Shown here in pieces: positions 12,230 through 25,099 of a stretch of DNA of 64,000 bases. Position 1 is the stretch's first letter. Each line of letters opens with the position of its first letter. Origin of the DNA: Cymbidium sinense (taxonomy: Eukaryota; Streptophyta; Magnoliopsida; Asparagales; Orchidaceae); the NCBI GenBank assembly GCA_021442155.1, contig CM038216.1:87206945-87270944 (forward strand), given 5' to 3'. Below the pieces are notes generated by a model, which had not been told where the DNA came from, ran no database searches, and worked only from the letters and a program-made list of their open reading frames with translations. The translations under genes and the position numbers were made by a program.

Positions 12230-13145
12230 TTCCCTTCATCTACTCGCCTTTGCATTTTGGTGGTTTCTTCATCATTCTTGATCGATTTTTGGAGTTTTTT
12301 CAATCTCTGGCTGCTCGCGTGATGTGCCTCTTATGAATATGACTACGATAATCTTGAACTTGTGGCTTACATCTCTCATTTTGGATGATCGAGCTAAGGC
12401 ATATGATTTTGTGGGGATTCATTAATCCAATGCCATTCCAGCTATTAAATCCTTTAAGGATGTACTTTCTGGTAAGAGCTCTACATCTTCTGAGTCGGTG
12501 AAACTAATTTTGACTTCTTTTTAAGGTATGTCTACGATCGTGTGTTCGGATCTTGATGTCGAAAAGCTTGCAAAACTTTTTAAATTTACTTTGATTTGCA
12601 AATCTACTCTATGACAACCAAATTTGGACAAGATCTGAGCTTTCTTCATAACCTTGAACTTTTGGATGCTTTCTCTATTGGCTTGATCGATCCAAGACAT
12701 ACTTTGATTCAACTTACAAGCAATTTTGATTATTCACGGGGTTTCTCGTGTCGATCTTAATTTATCTTTAATTGTAAAATGGGTTTGTTGAAGTGGTATC
12801 CCCTTTTTGATATAAAAGAGGAATCACCTATTATTTATGTGTGGTTAGCTCTTCCAAATATGAGAATCCATTATGTTACTGACTAGGTTTTATTGGTTGT
12901 CAAGCTCTTTGTAACTCTAATTCGATCAAAGCACCGTGAGATCTACTTATTGCTCATATATTGGTTGAACTTGACATATAAAAAACATCCTAAGGATGTT
13001 TGGATTGGATCTAAAAAGTTTGGCTATTTAGAAAAGGTAAAATTTAAAAATTTTCTAGTTTTCTACTCCCATTGTAAATACATGGTCATGATAATTCAGA
13101 GTGTTTTGTTCTACACACACATCTTAAAAAGAAAATTTTGAACGA
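12230..13145 (+). pseudogene. LINE ORF1 remnant (DUF4283-like domain and degenerate zinc knuckle)
   Basis: Translating across stops and frameshifts gives DLDVEKLAKLFKFTLICKST, PNLDKI.AFF, then SIQDIL, KW..LFDIKEESPIIYVWLALPNM, KHPKDVWIG and finally YSHCKYM. These are in the order expected for plant LINE ORF1 proteins: a DUF4283 domain, the 'EESPI..VW..LPN' strand, the 'DVWIG' block and a CCHC-type knuckle. The knuckle here has lost most Cys/His. The open frame at 12893-13141 covers only the last third, and there are stops at about 12520, 12613 and 12884. ORF1 proteins bind the element's RNA; this copy cannot encode one. The 12521-12712 minus frame is its antisense shadow. Confidence 0.7.
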
Positions 13146-13421
13146 TCCTAACTCTAAAGTAGCTCGATAAAGTTAAAAAACTATTTTGTGCCTAAAAATA
13201 ACTTAAATGTTTTATTAGGTCGATTTTTGGAATCTTCGATGTTCCTAATATTGTTAATTCTGCTTCTCATTCTGATCTTGGCAAGGTACTACTAATGTTG
13301 AAAAAGATGTTTTGCCCAACAACCTTTCTTTACATGAGAACAAGCCAATTTTGTCTAATTCCAAATTCAAAGAGGCTGAAAAAATGATGATTCACTCTCT
13401 AATGAGTCTATCCTTGCTTCT

Positions 13422-15535
13422 TTGCCAACACTAATTGATGAGAAAGAGGATTTAAATGATAACTTGAATGTGGCTGCAATTCTTGAGCAAAACACTAATT
13501 CTGACATTGGTATTTATGCTTTGAATTATATAACTTTTTTGTTTAGTTTAGATGATTTATTCAATAACAATCCTAACATGTACTTTAGAACTCTTGGTGG
13601 TATCCCTATTTCTCATCTTAGCTTTGCTGATGATTTCATTATCTTTTGTAATGCTTCCTTTCATCATATCAAAAGACTTACAAAATTTTTAAATATTTTT
13701 GGTAGAGAAAGTGGTCTTTCTATTAATGAAAGCAAGAGTTGCTTCATTACATCCTCTAAAATTTTTAATAATAAAATCAATCATATCTTAAGAATCATTA
13801 ATTTTAAACACCAATAACTCCCTCTTAAATATCTAGGTGCACCTCTTTTTAAAAGTAAAAAAAGATCCCATCTTTTTGACGAGCTTATTAAAAAAATGTT
13901 TAATAAAATTTCAGTGTCGGAATTTCACTTACTTTCTTTTGGTGGCAGGCTCACTTTGCTTAAGAGTACTCTTAATTTGATGCCTTTATATCATATTCAA
14001 ACCATTATCACTACTAATTCTATCTTAAATAGAATTGATCATCTCCTTAATAAATTTTTCTAGGGCTCTAATAATTCAGTTAAAAGGATGCATTGGTCTT
14101 CTTGGCATAAATGATGTGGTCCCCTGGGTGAAGGTGGGCTTGGCTGCAATCTATTCATGAAGCTATTATTGCCATCTCACATAAACTCTAGTGGAAATTT
14201 AGAAACAAAGATAGCCTCTAGGCTAATTTTATGACTGCTAAATATTGCCAGGGTAAGCACCCTCTTATCTATTCTTATAAAATGGGTGACTCCCCAGTTT
14301 GGAAAAGGCTTTTCTCCATTAAATGGGAGGCTAAATCCTTAATATCTTTGGGTATAAATTTGGGATCTTCTTTCTTTTGGAAAGATAATTGGATTGGTGG
14401 TGGTTCTATTGATTCTTTCTTAGCTACGCATTCTACTGCTGCTACAAAAATTAACTCATTTTGGCTTAATAATAAGTGGAATTCTAGTAAACTTACCAAA
14501 TTTATTCCTATCTCTCTTTTGGATAAATTTAGTGATATTCCTATCCTTTTCAACAAGCCAGATCAAATTCTTTTAAAGATATCTTATAATGGAGATTTTA
14601 TTCTTAAAGAGGTTTGAATTGTATTAGAGAAGCTCATACTTCTAATGTATTTATTAAACTTTGGAATAATATCATCCCTATCTTTTATTCTATCCTTACT
14701 TGGATAATTCTGAAAAACATCATTCTTGTTGATTCTTTGCTCTGGAATAAAGGTTTTCATTTGCTTTCCAAATGTTATTATTTTTTTCATATCGAAAATG
14801 TTAATCATGTTTTTGTCAATGGTATTATGGTTTTGGTATGATGATCTTTTTTCATACTAACCATTTCCATGGTTGTCTTTCTTTATATCAAGTTCTTGAA
14901 GCATGTTTCCAAAAAATTATGAAAGGTCATATCAAAGTTTTAATTGCCATTACCCTTATTTGGTCCATATGGATGGATAGAAATGATGCTAAATATCGTG
15001 GTATTCCTATAAATCATAAAAGGATTATTTCGAGAACCAAAGAAAAAATTCATGCATTATTTAACGCTAATTTAATTAGTAACACACAATTTAGTGGTTG
15101 CAAATTTGTGGCCAAAAAATTGGGTCTTTACTTGCCTGAGATCTCCTTCTGTATAAAAAAATAGATTATATATTGGATAAAATTTTATAACAATATTATT
15201 AAAAGTAAAACCAATGGCTCTATCTCTCATAATACATTTGGTTGTGGTGGTATTTTTAGGGATTTTAGAGGTAATGTCATTTGTGCTTTTGCTTATCCTC
15301 TTAAAACTTGTTATGTAATCTATGCTGAATTAATGGTTGTAAACAAAGCTATTAACATTTGTTTGCAAAAAGGTTTCTTCAATATTTGGATTGAAGTTGA
15401 TGCTCTCTTACTCATTGACATCCTGACTTCCACTAAGATGGGGAATGCAGATTTATTCTATCTTCTTAATCATACTAGAGCTCTCCTCTCTCAAGTATGC
15501 TTTAATATTTCTCACATTTGGTGTGAAGGAAATGC
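13422..15535 (+). pseudogene. LINE reverse transcriptase C-terminal half, zf-RVT and RNase H remnant
   Basis: The open frame at 13422-13817 begins with an acidic tail and runs in frame into RT sequence. It has the catalytic box FADDFIIF at 13623-13646 and the SGLSINESKS motif. After a stop at 13817 the thumb region continues (PLKYLGAPLF, then FGGRLTLLKSTLNLMPLYH) to about 14140. Residues of a zf-RVT-type segment follow at 14231-14617 (SPVWKRLFSIKWEAK, FFWKDNWIGGG). A ribonuclease H remnant lies at about 15180-15530 (GCGGIFRDFRGNVICAF, YAELMVVNKAI, WIEVDALLLI, SHIWCEGN). In intact elements this protein reverse-transcribes the LINE RNA at a nicked target. Multiple stops make this copy inactive, but the FADD box itself is intact. 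Confidence 0.85.
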
Positions 15536-16144
15536 CAAGGTCGGGTTCGATTTGTTGCCCAAAGCAATCAATCACCCCAGTGGTTCCTTGTTGTGGAAGA
15601 TGTGAGTCCTCACACTTTCTTCCTAACTTGGCCATTGTATATCGAAAGGCACCCCTTTGGTTGGATAGTCCTACCTTGTGGTTGGTAGACTACTCCCTTT
15701 GGATTGGTAAATCTGAGTTATGTTCAAGCCTCCATGGCCCCTACTCAGTGCAGTTCATCACAAACTTATGGGATCCATCATAATCAAAATAAACAAATCT
15801 AAAAAATGAAATTAGTCTTGACTATCTTTAAGTTAATCTAAGTCCCCTAGCAGCATTCACTCAATGTTCAACCCTAGGTTGGGCTCTATCTATTGTCTTG
15901 CCAATAGATTACCCCAGCAATTGGTCTCTACTTTGGAGGATGTAAGTTTACTATGCTTTCTTCCTAGTATAGCTACTGCATAACCGAAAGGCATCCTTTT
16001 TATCGGCTAGTCCTACTATGTGTTTAGTAGACTACCCCATTGGGTTGGTAAATATGAGTTAGGTCTAAGCCTCTATGGCTCTTACTTAGTGCTGTCCATC
16101 GTAAACCAACAGGGTTCATCTCAAACATCAAACCTAACAAAAAT
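15535..16144 (+). mobile_element. 3'-region remnant of a Tat-like element upstream of the plus-strand LTR
   Basis: This segment aligns, inverted, with about 39492-40400, the tandem-repeat 3' region that follows integrase in the 28 kb element. Shared landmarks are the 'GTGAGTCCTCACACTTTCTTCC' type motif (15602 and 15945), the 'ACTACCCCTTTGGATTGGTAA' type motif (15689 and 16029) and the terminal 'CAAACCTAACAAAAATTG' just before the LTR. A 3' region placed upstream of an LTR that is itself followed by leader and gag is the order expected in a tandem array sharing LTRs. It could also mean that the true LTR begins further out than 16145. The left end is the LINE junction. Confidence 0.7.
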
Positions 16145-19100
16145 TGAAACAAATTCAACCCTCTCCATGAGTGGAGATTTCTCCTTAGTGAGACTCAATT
16201 CAAATAAAACCTCTCATCCCCATATGGATGACTTGAACCTGCTTCCCTAGTGAAAGGTTCACACTCTATCCCTTAGTAGATTTCTTCCCACTCTCTCTTA
16301 TGTCTTGGACATAAGTAGAGCTACATTTCACTAAGCTCTAGATTTTTTTTGTACACCTTGGGTTAAGGATAGATTGTTTTTGTTAGTGCTTGTGATCTTT
16401 TGGCGTTGTTGATCATTTTGGTCAACACCAATACGTGTGGTGTTCTTTGTTAGTCACACCACACCTATTTGGTGCCCTTTGTTGACCTCATTTCTAGAAT
16501 GAATGCTCAACACTTCCATCTTAGACATAGGACTTCTCTTAGACTTTAAGAGTTTCTTAGCCTTAAGACACATTTGGTGATTAGGAATAGGTTATGCCTT
16601 AGGGGTGTTAGAAAAGTTTTCCTAGCCTTAGCTTGAACCATTCCTCACCTTCCTTCCTTGAAGTCAAACTCGAAATCAATCTTATTTGATTTTCTCCAAA
16701 CTCAAATCAACTTCATGATTGAAATCCATGACTAAAATCCATGATTGAAATCCAAGATTGAAATCCATGATTAAAACCCATACATGAAATCCCTCCAAAT
16801 CATTCTTAAATACTTAGCCAAAATCATGATCAACACCAAATCAAATACTTGAGATCTTCTAACTCATTTATATTCTGATTTATATTCACATATATAAATG
16901 AAATATAAATACAAATCAAACAAATCAAATCCTCAAATGAAATTGCAAATCTAAAATTTTCCCAAGTCCTTTAAGTCTTCCTTCATGGACTTAGCCAAAT
17001 TTATGATCAATCCAAATCAAACTCATGAGATTTTCTCATAATTCATTTATATTCTCATTTATATTCAAATTTATAAATGAAATATAAATATATATCAATC
17101 AAACCAAATTCAAAAATTCAAGCTTCAAACTCAAAATATTTTCTAAGTCCTTTAAAATTTCCTTTTAATGGACTTAGCCTAAATCATGATCAAGTCACTT
17201 CAAATCCTTAAAATTTTCTCATGTTCAATTTATATTCTCATTTATATTCACATATATAAGTGAAATATAAATTCAAAAAATCAAAACCAAATCCAAAAAT
17301 TAAATTCAAATCCACTCAAAATCTAACCTAAGCCTTTCAAGTCAAAATCTTGAACTTAGCCAAATCAAATTCAAATCAAGCCAAACTCTTGATTTTCCTT
17401 CATGATTCAATCAACCCTACAATTATGAATCCAAAAATAAATACAAACTTCAATGACTTAATCAAAATCCAATTCAAAAATCATCCATTCATATTCTTCC
17501 TTTGAATATGAAATTGTCAAATGAATCAAAACCCATTTCACTTCAAACCACTTGCAAATGGATTTATATTTCAATCATAAGTCCTTTTATAAGTTCAATC
17601 AAACTCAAATCAAGCTTTGACCAAGCCATTTGACCCACTTAGGCTCACATGACCCAAAGTGACCTAAAGTACCCTTATGAGCTAAATTCTAATCCAAACC
17701 AAATTGGATTAGATCAAACTCACCTATGCCTCTCATCATGGGATGATCAATTAACCAAATTGGGTCAAACCAAGTCAAACATAAGGGTTGACCAAGTCAA
17801 ACATAAGGGTTGACCAAGTCAACACTTAGCCAAAATGAAACCTAACATAGATAAAATCCACCATAGGCTGATGGTTGAAATGATCAAATTTCATTCATGA
17901 CCTATGTTTAAACTTGATCAAGTCAACATTTGAGCCTAACCTAGCCCAATGAGCCACTTGACCCAAGTTGACCCAACTTGACCTAGAAAGTCAAAATGTG
18001 TCAAAACTTGATCTAAGCAAAATTGATTGAAACCAATGGGCCATGTTCATTCCAAATCACTTGTGGAACTTGACCAAAGCCTCAATTGACCAACTAGACC
18101 TAACCTAGCGCAATTGACCTTAAACCCAACTTGACATAAATGGGTCATGTTGAGCCAAATTCGAACATAACCAAAATTGATTGAAAACAAAGATACCAAT
18201 CCACTCCATATGACTAACCAAACCTAAGCCTACCCCTGACCTAGCTCAAATAGCTCAAATGGGTCATTGATCAACTTGACCCATTTGATCTAAATGAAGT
18301 CATATGAGTCAAATTCAAAACTAAACCAAATTGAAACAAACCAAAAGCCACCAAAACATATGAAATGGTCATATGAACTTGATCCAACTCTTGGTTTGAC
18401 CCAATTTGACCAATTGGTCAACTTGACCTAAGTTGACCCATTTTGACCTAAATGGGTCAACTTGAGCCAAACCTTATCAAATGAACTCCAAATCTCATGA
18501 AACTTGGCCAAACCTAGTTTCTCCACATACCCAACATATCCAAATTGAAAAATTAGCAAAATGACCATTTTACCCTTAGTCCATAGAACAAATTTTGGTC
18601 TAAACCATGGGTAATTTGGTTAAGCCCTCTTTATATCAACTAGATACCTTCCTAATAGCTCAAGTGGACTCAATGAAGAGTGGTGCACCCAACCCAATGT
18701 GTTTGGGTCAGCCCAAATGGACCCAAAGCCAAACCCACCCCTAGCTCAAATTGGCTCATTCAAAATACTCCCTCCACTTGATTTGAAGCACATGGGAGGT
18801 TACCAATCCACTCAAGACCTCAAATCGATCATGTGAAAAGATCTAATAGCCTAAACAACCCCTCCCATATGGTCAATTAGATCAAAATGACAACTCATGG
18901 TTTGGCCATCTGATTGCCATAGGGGGAGATATACTCCCCCTAATTCAATTTGAATTGATGATCCTCACATTTGATTGAGCACTAGAGAGAGTTAGGATCC
19001 ATTAGAGAGCATTACTAAGCTTTCTAAGAGGGATTTGGATCTTAGTTTTCTCAATTTTCTTCCTTAGAAAATAAGGGAGCTCATATCAATCCTCAACTTC

Positions 19101-22100
19101 CTCCTCACTCAAAACTACTCCAATTCCCTTTGCACACTCCCTCAGGGGAACAAGTTGAGTGCACCTAAGCATTCCCTCAAGTTCCCAGAGCAAGGAGAGG
19201 TTTAATTAGATCAAAGCTGTAAAGAGAAGCAAGTGGTGTGTGTCCATAGAGAGATCTACTCAACCCCAATGCTTGAAACTTTCAACAAAGCTTCATCTCC
19301 ACTAGAAAAAGATACCTCATCGAGCTCGAGCGTCGGTGATCACCTCCATTGAGGTATGGAATTTTTTGACCACTTAGCTTAGGAGGTGTTGGTCCTTTGT
19401 GAACGAAATTGTTATGACATGTGAAATCCACCATTGGATAGGCTTGTCTTTAGTGCTAGATGGTGAGGGTACAATCTCATTCCAATCGGAGCTCAATCCT
19501 GAACAGTCTCCATTAATCCTCAGGGAAGAACTAGGAGAGTCTTGGTCATCCATTCGCACATTTTGGATGGACGGCCTAGATTAATCGGACATTTTAGAAA
19601 TGATTTATCCCTTTAGAAACTACGGGATGATCCCTGGCCGTCATATCCTTAATTGAATGACAGGGATCGAACCGCATCCTGTCGCCACGCCGCCTTCTTA
19701 ACACAACATTTAAGTGATTATCTCATGGTGTGACGCATGTAAAGCGCTCTGACCACTACCGCTGTGTGTCACCCTGTAAGCTAAAGGGATTAGTTAGGGA
19801 TTTAATTAATTTTAATTAATCTCCTAACCTTCAAAAATTCATATCTCCCTTAATAAAATTCACAAAAATATGAGGTAAATTTATATGGAAAAATAATTCG
19901 ACCTAGAATAAATTTAAAATAATTTCAATGGATTTTGAGTTATAATTTCCTCTAATTTTGGGTTTTCATGGAAATCTTATTTTTCTAATTACTTCTTAAT
20001 TAATCATCTGATTAATCCTAAACTTCTTGGGTATGTTTTAGGGGATGACCTCTGCATCCCCTAATTTTCTAGTGATTTATTTAAGGATTAATTTTGGGAA
20101 TTGCAAATTTGTTTCCTAATTACTCTCTTAATGTAATTAAGGATAATTAAGATTTTGATTAGTGTTTTAATCCCTCATTAGAGTTGATTAAGGTTAAATC
20201 CAATGAATAGGAGGCTTGAGAAATAATTTTGGGGTATTTCCCCTAAGATATTTCATAAACCCCATTTTCTTTCCTTAATCCTCTCTTAATTAAGCGTTAA
20301 TTCATTAATTATTCTCTTAATTAATTTTTAAAAAATTTAAAAACTTCCAAAACTTAATTAATCTACTTTGGGTTGATGCTTAGGTGTTGAATATCCTAAG
20401 TTCAATTTAGGAAATCAAAACCCAACTTGCATGTGTGAGGGGTGTTTAAAACTTACTTAAGTTAAACCCCCTAGCCTAATTAATTATTAATCATGAGCCA
20501 AATTGCATTAAACCCATTTCTTCCTAGGTGCACCACAAGTTTAAATTCCTTGTGAGTTTTTTTGTCATCTCATTGGCTCATAATTACTTGATTAACTATG
20601 CTAAGGTAGTGTAGATAAGAGTTAATTAATTTGTTTTAATTCATACCCTAACCTAATCAAAATCTAAAATGAATCTAATCATTTAAAAATTAAACAAAAA
20701 TATAAAACACATGTGGGAATGGGTTAGGAATAGTAAACTCAACTCACATTTTCAAAATTAAATCAAACAAAAATCTTCTTAAATACACTTTGATTTACTA
20801 TAAGCTTTCTTATTTCATAAGAATGTCTTTAGAATTTAATTAAAGTGAATGTGTTTACATACTTTCATAGCTTTAGTTCTTTCCCCAACATGTTAAATGT
20901 GCATGTCATATGGTTTCATGCGTCCATATTTTTCAAAATCAAATTCAAAAAGGAATTGTCTACTTTATGTCAAATTTGTATGAGTTGGTAAAGTAGAAAT
21001 ATGAGTGACTATTATCACTATTAAATTCAAATTATTTTCAAAAATATATGAATTAATCATCAATTCTAAAAGTGTGTTACTTATATTTTAATTATAAGCT
21101 TTCATGTGAGTAAGATATAAAGATGTGTTTAGTGTAGGTCTTCCTTCTCTTTTCTTTTAATATAATTTTGAATAGGATTTGTTCAGATGTATGGTTCATT
21201 TGAAAAGAACCTAACACTTACCTAATCCCATATCCTATTCATTCCTATACTAATACTTAACAAGGGTTACCAATGCTTGCACACATAAATTGCATAAACA
21301 AAAATGAATCAACTAATACAACTTTTGCATTTCTTCTTTTCCATTTCATTTCTTTTGTATTTAAGGAAAGTGGAATATTAGTCTAGAAAATCTTGAGGTT
21401 TGAGGCTTTAAGTACCCCTAAGTAGGTCTTGTACCTTACACCTCTAGTTAACAATGGCGCTGTACTCACTTATGCCTTTCTTACTTTCAGGTGTGCATGT
21501 GAAAATTGAATAAGAAATCCCTTTCTACTTAATGAAAATCATGCATCTTAAACTCCCAAATTTCCTTAAATGAATTACTTAGCATGCATCATAAAGTGTG
21601 TTAAACATTCTCATTTTGTATGTATAGATATGCTTAGGACTCATTCATAAGCATGTTATACATGTTGGGAAATAAATGAAGTGATGTGTGTTTTGTAAAT
21701 TTGGTTCATTTTATTTAATCTTAAAATGCCTTTTTTTAAATGGGTTTGTTTAGAGTTCATCTAAACTTAGAATTAATTAAAACACTTAATCAAAATATTC
21801 ACTAAACAAAACTAAAATATGAATCTACTTTAGAAATTAGTTAGGTTAGGGAAGGAAAGAGAAGTTCACTTCTCTTTCCCTCTCTTTATAACTTACTAAT
21901 TAATTGTAAGATTCACTTGAACCAAATAAAAACATGAAATAAAATCAACCCAAAATAACTAAACAACTTAAATGAAACCCTCCTCTAAGTTGAACATGCT
22001 TCACACTTATAAAATTTTAACTTAAATCCATAGCTAAGCATACTACACAAACCTTTAAAGCACACACATTAGCCTAAGTCATGACTTCTAGCTTTAGGTT

Positions 22101-24236
22101 AGGGTGGTGCATGGTTTGATGCTTGTTTAGTTTTGTGATATATGTTTTAGACTGGATGTTAAGATGTATGCTTGTAGAATGAATAGTAGGGTGATATTAG
22201 TCTAACCATTATTTTCTGCAGGGGATTGTGCTTAAAGGGCACTATAATAAAAAATATAAATGTTTTTGCTTGCAGGTGCTTATACCCCTAAGCATAATCC
22301 AATAGGCCAGGTGAACTTAGTCACCCTTGTGTGGGGTGATATGTCCATTATACATGCTTGGGATTTGGTGGTTTGTTTAGCTAACCTTTGTTTTGTAGGT
22401 GTTAGCTAGATTTACTTTTCCTTTTTATGTAAATTTGGGAAATTAGGATTTTGGAATGATTGTTATGGGGATTTGGATGAGCATTGATCATAAGATCCTA
22501 TCTTATGCCCCATGTGAAGCCCTTGGAGCATCCACCTTCTAACCATCCAAAAGAAGGAACCAAAGAAGAAAGAAGAAAAGAAGAAGAAAGATGAAAAGAA
22601 GAATGAAGAAATGAAGCTTGAAGACCCCCATAACAATCAATTCCTTGCTTAATTGTAATTTAATTCATTTATAATCTAGGTTCTATAAGAGTAGAGATCG
22701 GCTACCCAATTTGTTATTTTCGGGTTTGTGTGGTAGTGCCCGACACAACGACCTCTTATTCTTTTTTACGATTAGCTTTATAAATTGATTGATGATTTGT
22801 TTAGCATTTGCATTAAGTTGCATCTTTTCCTAGTTTCTTCCTTTCTTTATGTATGGCCTGGATGTGGATTAGGCTCTTAGATAAAAATAATTCATTTACC
22901 AAATCTAACAACTCAAAACTAAAAATAAAGAATTCATAACATCACCTAAAGCTTAGGTTTAAAATCAAAACAAAAGAATTAGCAACTCGTTAGCTAGATG
23001 AGTATTTATTTTACAATATCATGCACAAATACATCTATTTGTACTCTTGATTGGAGGGCTTCCACCTTTTCCAGAGAAACTTGGCTTGACTTTTGAGAGC
23101 CATGGTGGAAACACACCTCCTCCCTTCTTGCTGATTTTTGCCAATAACTTTATTTCTCATGAATTAGGCATATGAATCCTTTAAGCCTGAGTCAAAATAA
23201 TTGTCCAAAAATAAAAATAAAAATAAAATATGAATTGCATTAGAATTAGATTATTTGAAGCATATCCTTACATGATCTAGTCTCTTTAGAGAGTGAGTTT
23301 AATGACTTAGTCTCTTTCTAAATAAATAATAGTCTAGCTATCTTGCATAAGCATATGACTTGCCTACATGTATTTAAAATCATAGGAGGAGTTAGTTGGC
23401 AGCCACCCCCTTGCAGTTGTAAGTCCAAGCAATCATGTGGTTTATCTTCTCTTATGGAGGCAAACCAAATGCCCATCTTCATCTTAGATTTAGGTTGTGC
23501 TATCGGCACTCGCCAAAGCTCCCTAGATTTAGGTTCTAAGGTTGCTTCTCCCCTTTGTGGGCCATAAGCATAATTCCTCACCTCTTAGGCATTTCCTTAA
23601 TCTTGTGTTAAGGAATAATAATTCCTAAATTTCTAATGAAAAATGCAAATGAAACAAATTAAATCAATTTTAAAAATGTAAATCCCAAGCATAGGATAGC
23701 TTGAGATGCTCGCTAGGTTTCCCAGCATTGTGGGCATCTCCTACTTATCTTTCTTTTGGCTTCGATAATAACTCACTCTCTTTGATCAATCCCATTTGAT
23801 CTTCAAAATAAACTAATTGATTGATAGTCTTTTTCTATTTAAATTTATTGAAATCTTTGAAGAAAATGATCATTTACCTTAATCGAGAGTTTTCCGAAGG
23901 GATCTCATCCCTTAGGATGTAATTAATTATGGGGGCTTGCCTCTAGAACTTAATTAATTTAAAATAAACCCGCTTTACTTTTCCATGTAAAGTAGGGAAG
24001 AATCTCTGGTACATATGTAGACTCATCATCTTTAGAGTCCTTATTGAGGTGATTAGGTCCATTAAAGGGTAGTGACTTCTGTCTTTCAAGATATTACACT
24101 ATTCCTTGATGACGTACCCGATCACCTAAATAAGCAGATCTGCGGATTAGCATGGTATCCTAAAAAGCTGAATTTTTATATTTTTGCATCTTTTATCACA
24201 GATTTAAAGGCGACCATATAGAAATTTTTCTACCCA
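16145..24236 (+). mobile_element. 5' LTR of the outer plus-strand Tat-like element (about 8 kb)
   Basis: This is the inverted counterpart of the LTRs at 32350-39491 and 53143-60391. The proposed termini are TGAAACAAATTC at 16145 and GAAATTTTTCTACCC ending at about 24236. Landmarks in order are: 170-200 bp AT-rich tandem repeats (about 16780-17330); a long TTGACC-rich patch (17600-18740); a GC-rich block (19620-19770); TTAATTA-rich sequence (19790-20350); a purine tract (22550-22615); and the terminal domain (22700-24236). It is about 900 bp longer than the other two LTRs, largely because the TTGACC patch is longer. The boundaries are inferred by comparing copies. The open frames at 19374-19584 and 23318-23581 lie within it and are not credible genes. 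Confidence 0.75.
17600..18740 (+). promoter_or_regulatory. TTGACC/T (W-box-like) cluster in the LTR
   Basis: About twenty TTGACC or TTGACT cores, mostly on the LTR sense strand, are packed into roughly 1 kb, often as 'TTGACCCAAGTTGACC' type doublets. The cluster recurs at 1880-2720, about 38090-38350 and about 59010-59290 in the sense orientation of each LTR. TTGAC[C/T] is the core bound by WRKY transcription factors. The motifs are arranged as a degenerate tandem repeat, so their number may reflect repeat expansion rather than selection for binding. Confidence 0.4.
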
Positions 24237-25060
24237 TAACTTGCCTACATGAATTTAAAATCGTAAGAGAAGTTAGTTGGCAGTCGTCCCTAGGCGGCTA
24301 TAAGTCCAAGCAATTGGGTGGTTTGTTCTCTCTTATAGAGGCAAAATAAATGCCCATTTTTTCCTTAGATTTAGGTTGTTCTTTCGGTCCTCACCAAAGC
24401 TCCTTAGATTTAGGTTCTACGATTGCTTCTCCCCTTTGTGGGCCATTAGCATAAATCCTTACCTTTTAGGCATTTTCATAATCTTGTGTTGTAGAATCAT
24501 AAGCCCTAAATTTCTAATGAAAAATTCAACTAAAATAAATTAAATCAATTTCAAAAAAGTATAGCCCAACCATAGGATAGTTTGAGATGCTCGCTAGGTT
24601 TCCTAGCATCGTGGGCATCTCCTACTTATCTTTCTTTGGTTTCAATAATAACTTCCTCTCTTTGATCAATCCCATTTAATCTTCCAAAATAAACTAATTA
24701 ATTGATAGTCCTACCTATTGAATTCTTTGGAGACAATGATATTTTAATTAATCAAGAGTATTCCTAAGGGATCTCATTCCTTAGGATGTAATTAACTATG
24801 GGGGCTAGCCGCTGTAGAGAACTTAACAAACCAGTTTAAAATAAACCTTACTTTACTTTTTCATGGAAAGTAGAGGAAGAATATTTGATACATATGCAAA
24901 CCCATTGTCTTAAGGAGTCCTTGAGGTGATTAGGTCTATTATAGGGTGAATTCTATATTTTGAGATAGTACACCTATCCTCAATGTCATACCCGATCACC
25001 CTCAATAAGAATATTTGCAGATCTACGTGGTGTCCCAACTAAAGGCATATATTCCTATTT
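24237..25060 (+). repeat. Tandem duplication of the LTR 3' end
   Basis: From 24237 the sequence repeats about 23356-24160: CTTGCCTACATG, AGTTAGTTGGCAG, AAGTCCAAGCAAT, GGATGTAATTAACTATGGGGGC, and the terminal GTACCCGATCACC-like block with 'GATCTACGTGGTGTCC'. The two copies differ by many substitutions and small gaps, so the duplication is not recent. It places a second LTR end next to the leader. The antiparallel element has only one copy at the equivalent place. Confidence 0.75.
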
Positions 25061-25099
25061 TCATTTATCCTCTCCTAGAAAGAATAGATGAAGGCCAGA

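Larger units (their letters stand above)
12195..15535 (+). mobile_element. Truncated, internally deleted plant L1-type LINE
   Basis: The order along the plus strand is leader, ORF1 with a DUF4283-like domain, then the second half of reverse transcriptase, a zf-RVT-like segment and RNase H. The endonuclease and the front of RT are missing, so a large internal deletion separates about 13400 from 13520. The 3' end is cut at about 15535, where the sequence changes abruptly into the 3' region of the Tat-like LTR element (compare 40320-40400 on the other strand). No poly(A) tail or target-site duplication is visible. The left end abuts the telomere-like satellite at about 12190. Confidence 0.85.
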
